A stretch of DNA of 23,836 nucleotides, taken from assembly GCA_025997715.1 (NCBI GenBank), contig BNUY01000029.1:1-23836 (forward strand), given 5' to 3'. The notes beneath the pieces were generated by a model that was not told the origin of the DNA, did not search any database, and worked only from the letters and a program-made list of their open reading frames with translations. The position numbers and the translations under genes were made by a program. This document shows positions 22,414 to 23,836 of the stretch, piece by piece. Position 1 is the first letter of the stretch; each line of letters starts with the position of its first letter. The stretch comes from Spirochaetia bacterium (lineage in GTDB: Bacteria; Spirochaetota; Spirochaetia; Treponematales; Breznakiellaceae).

Positions 22414-22416
22414 ACT
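22411..22416 (+). promoter_or_regulatory. -10 hexamer of the truncated hen1 gene
   Basis: TATACT is made at the junction of the right repeat and the flanking DNA, 17 nt before the ATG at 22434. AAGGAC at 22422-22427 gives a ribosome site. The -35 is weak (TTCCAA at 22389 with a 16-bp spacer). Confidence 0.45.
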
Positions 22417-22433
22417 AATCGCAAGGACTTCCA

Positions 22434-22967
22434 ATGCTCTTTACCATAACCTATACCGGAGAAAACGCCCCTGACCTGGGCTGGCTGCTCCATAAAAACC
22501 CTTCCCGCCCCCAGACCGCCGAGTTTAACTTCGGCAAGGTTCATGTGTTTTGGCCCGAAGTAAGCGCGGAACGCTGTACCGCAGCCCTCCTCCTCGATAT
22601 GGACCCCCTGGATTTGGTACGGGGCAAAAGCAGTTCTTCCGCCAGGGGCTTGTTTGATTATGTAAACGACCGGCCTTATGTTTCTTCTTCGTTTATGAGT
22701 ACGGCCATTTCACGGGTTTACGGAACCGCCATGTCGGGACGCTGCGAAAAACGGCAAACAGCGGCCGACTCCGCCCTGGACCTTTCCGCCTCTCTTACCA
22801 TGCTGCCCTGCCGGGGTGATACGTCCCTGTTGGAAAAGATCTTTGCGCCTCTGGGCTACGGGATTGAATGGAGCGAGGCTTTGCTGGATGAGCATTTTCC
22901 CGAATGGGGTCCGGGGTGTTACGTCAATTTAACCCCTAACTCCGCTATGATATACCCCGTCTATTAA
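22434..22967 (+). pseudogene. hen1: Truncated Hen1 (RNA 3'-terminal 2'-O-methyltransferase), N-terminal region only
   Basis: 177 codons match the N-terminal domain of bacterial Hen1, the partner of Pnkp in RNA repair: the opening TYTGENAPDLGWLLHKNPSR, then FGKVHVFWPEVSAERCTAAL, YVNDRPYVSSSFMSTAISRV, YGTAMSGR and LPCRGDTSLLEKIFAPLGYG. Complete proteins are about 450-470 aa and carry the methyltransferase domain in the second half. Here similarity ends near FPEWGPGCYVNL and a foreign tail (TPNSAMIYPVY) leads to a stop. The Fe/Mn-dependent methyltransferase is absent and no pnkp gene follows. The kept region is a known separate domain in the family, so a residual role cannot be excluded, but loss by rearrangement next to the IS1634-like element is likelier. 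Confidence 0.8.
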
Positions 22968-22995
22968 TCCCCCCTCTTCATTCAGGCCCAGTTTT

Positions 22996-23014
22996 GGCAA
23001 TTTTTGCCTTTTTT
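22996..23014 (+). terminator. Terminator-like hairpin after hen1
   Basis: GGCAA-TTT-TTGCC is followed by six T, 28 bp past the hen1 stop. The stem is short (5 bp). It may also lie inside the end of the insertion sequence. Confidence 0.45.
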
Positions 23015-23106
23015 AGCAGTTTTTTGGAAAAAACCCTTGCTATTATTTCTAATCCGGATTATTATTTAAACAACCTATATAGGGTGTTTATAGAGGAGGT
23101 TTTTAT

Positions 23107-23836
23107 TTGAGTCTGCCAAACTGGGTTTTGCCCTTCAAAGAGCCGCACACCGAAATAAAGGTTCTGAACGGCCGTTATTACAAATACTCGGTCAGGTACC
23201 AATACGTGCCGGAGCGGAAACGTACCATAAAAATTACCGGCAACCTTCTGGGAAAAATAACCGAAAAAGACGGATTTATCCCTTCGGAAAAAAACAAGCT
23301 GCGGCAAAGCGCTGCCTCGGTTCCAAAGGTTGATATAAAAACATACGGCGTATACGCGCTGTTTGAAGATTTGCTCAAAGACGAAATCCCGTCTTTGCGA
23401 AACGTTTTTGGGGATGAGATGGCGGAACAATTATTAACCTTTGCGATGTTTCGATGGGCGTATCAAACCCCGATAAAACGCGCGTTGTCTTACCAAACGC
23501 ATGATTATTGCAACGAGGTTTGGAGTCCCGGAACTCCATTGTCAGACAAACAGATAACATCGTTTCTAAAATTCGCGGGTGAAAACAGAGAGCTTGTAAT
23601 ACAATGGATGAGAGGTCTTCTGCCCCCGGCAAAAGACGGCGGTGAAAAGTTTGTGATGATGGATTCCACCCACGTCATGAGTGCCTCGGAAAACGTAAGC
23701 GTGAACGTTGGCGGATACAATCCTTCATTTGATTTTGGCAGGCAGATACGTTTAATGTATATGTTTTCTGCGGAATTAAAGAAACCGGTTTATTACCGGC
23801 TTATTAACGGGAATATTACCGATATGAGCTCCATGT
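23107..23836 (+). CDS. IS1634-like (IS4 superfamily) transposase, 3' end outside the window
   Basis: An open frame of 243 codons runs to the window end from the TTG at 23107, which has a perfect ribosome site (GGAGG, 7 nt upstream). The protein begins LSLPNWVLPFKEPHTEIKVL. It has a basic N-terminal part (YVPERKRTIKITGNLLGKI), a helical segment (DEMAEQLLTFAMFRWAYQTP) and the first catalytic Asp in KFVMMDSTHVMSASENVSVN. This matches the N-terminal half of IS1634-type transposases (about 500-600 aa). The remaining Asp and Glu and the far inverted repeat are beyond the window. Its arrival beside hen1 may explain that gene's truncation. Confidence 0.8.
   Translation, partial: MSLPNWVLPFKEPHTEIKVLNGRYYKYSVRYQYVPERKRTIKITGNLLGKITEKDGFIPSEKNKLRQSAASVPKVDIKTYGVYALFEDLLKDEIPSLRNVFGDEMAEQLLTFAMFRWAYQTPIKRALSYQTHDYCNEVWSPGTPLSDKQITSFLKFAGENRELVIQWMRGLLPPAKDGGEKFVMMDSTHVMSASENVSVNVGGYNPSFDFGRQIRLMYMFSAELKKPVYYRLINGNITDMSSM

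Noticed and set aside
23062..23720. Several minus-strand frames at the right end
   Set aside because: They are antisense to the long open plus-strand transposase frame, which has a strong ribosome site and a DDE motif.
1..23836. CRISPR array, tRNA or rRNA
   Set aside because: No regularly spaced direct repeats and no cloverleaf or rRNA-like sequence were seen on either strand.

Overview
The window reads as chromosome of an anaerobic, host-associated spirochaete, most like the termite-gut treponemes (Treponema primitia / T. azotonutricium type). This is inferred from gene content, not from a marker gene. The supporting genes are a class III (oxygen-sensitive) ribonucleotide reductase, a sensory [FeFe] hydrogenase with a PAS domain paired with a SpoIIE-type phosphatase, a molybdenum-cofactor operon, a DUF6273-type surface lipoprotein with an Ig-like domain, and a dense set of small toxin-antitoxin and insertion-sequence remnants. 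No rRNA, tRNA or CRISPR array was recognised.

Layout. 1-437: 3' part of an AT-rich unrecognised gene. 530-3446 (minus): nrdD-nrdG, with a promoter and two NrdR-box-like sites 31 bp apart at 3512-3558. 3631-6672 (plus): a DUF2804 protein and a 666-aa unrecognised protein. 6734-7090 (plus): a small single-pass membrane protein with its own promoter. 7106-10072 (minus): sensory hydrogenase and phosphatase, abutting genes. 10124-11419 (minus): AAA+ ATPase with DUF4143. 11488-13777 (minus): mobB-like, moeA and a ModE-type regulator.

From about 13900 onward the window becomes an accessory region. It holds a 1677-bp insertion sequence with perfect 20-bp inverted repeats (13902-15578). Two copies of a DUF3782-type gene follow, one with an intact DUF1016/YhcG nuclease partner (17429-18460) and one whose partner was cut to 19 codons at the insertion sequence. 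Scattered fragments lie at 16788-17428: a beta-propeller repeat, an antitoxin tail, an antitoxin head and a short gene end present three times. Next come an unrecognised gene (19465-19896) and a lipoprotein gene broken by a frameshift and by a stop codon that lies in a perfect 18-bp hairpin. A toxin-antitoxin pair is enclosed by 54/55-bp inverted repeats (21566-22413). Last are a Hen1 RNA-repair methyltransferase reduced to its N-terminal region and the start of an IS1634-like transposase that runs off the window.

Two themes cut across the window. First, six protein-coding starts (3631, 10072, 11419, 13777, 16413, 21717) lie only 5-8 nt behind a plausible -10 hexamer, and five of these also have a -35 at 17-18 bp, which points to leaderless transcripts. 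Second, the right half is a mosaic in which short pieces of genes that are intact elsewhere in the window (DUF1016, the antitoxin) reappear fused to other sequence, a pattern expected of repeated IS-driven or recombination-driven rearrangement.
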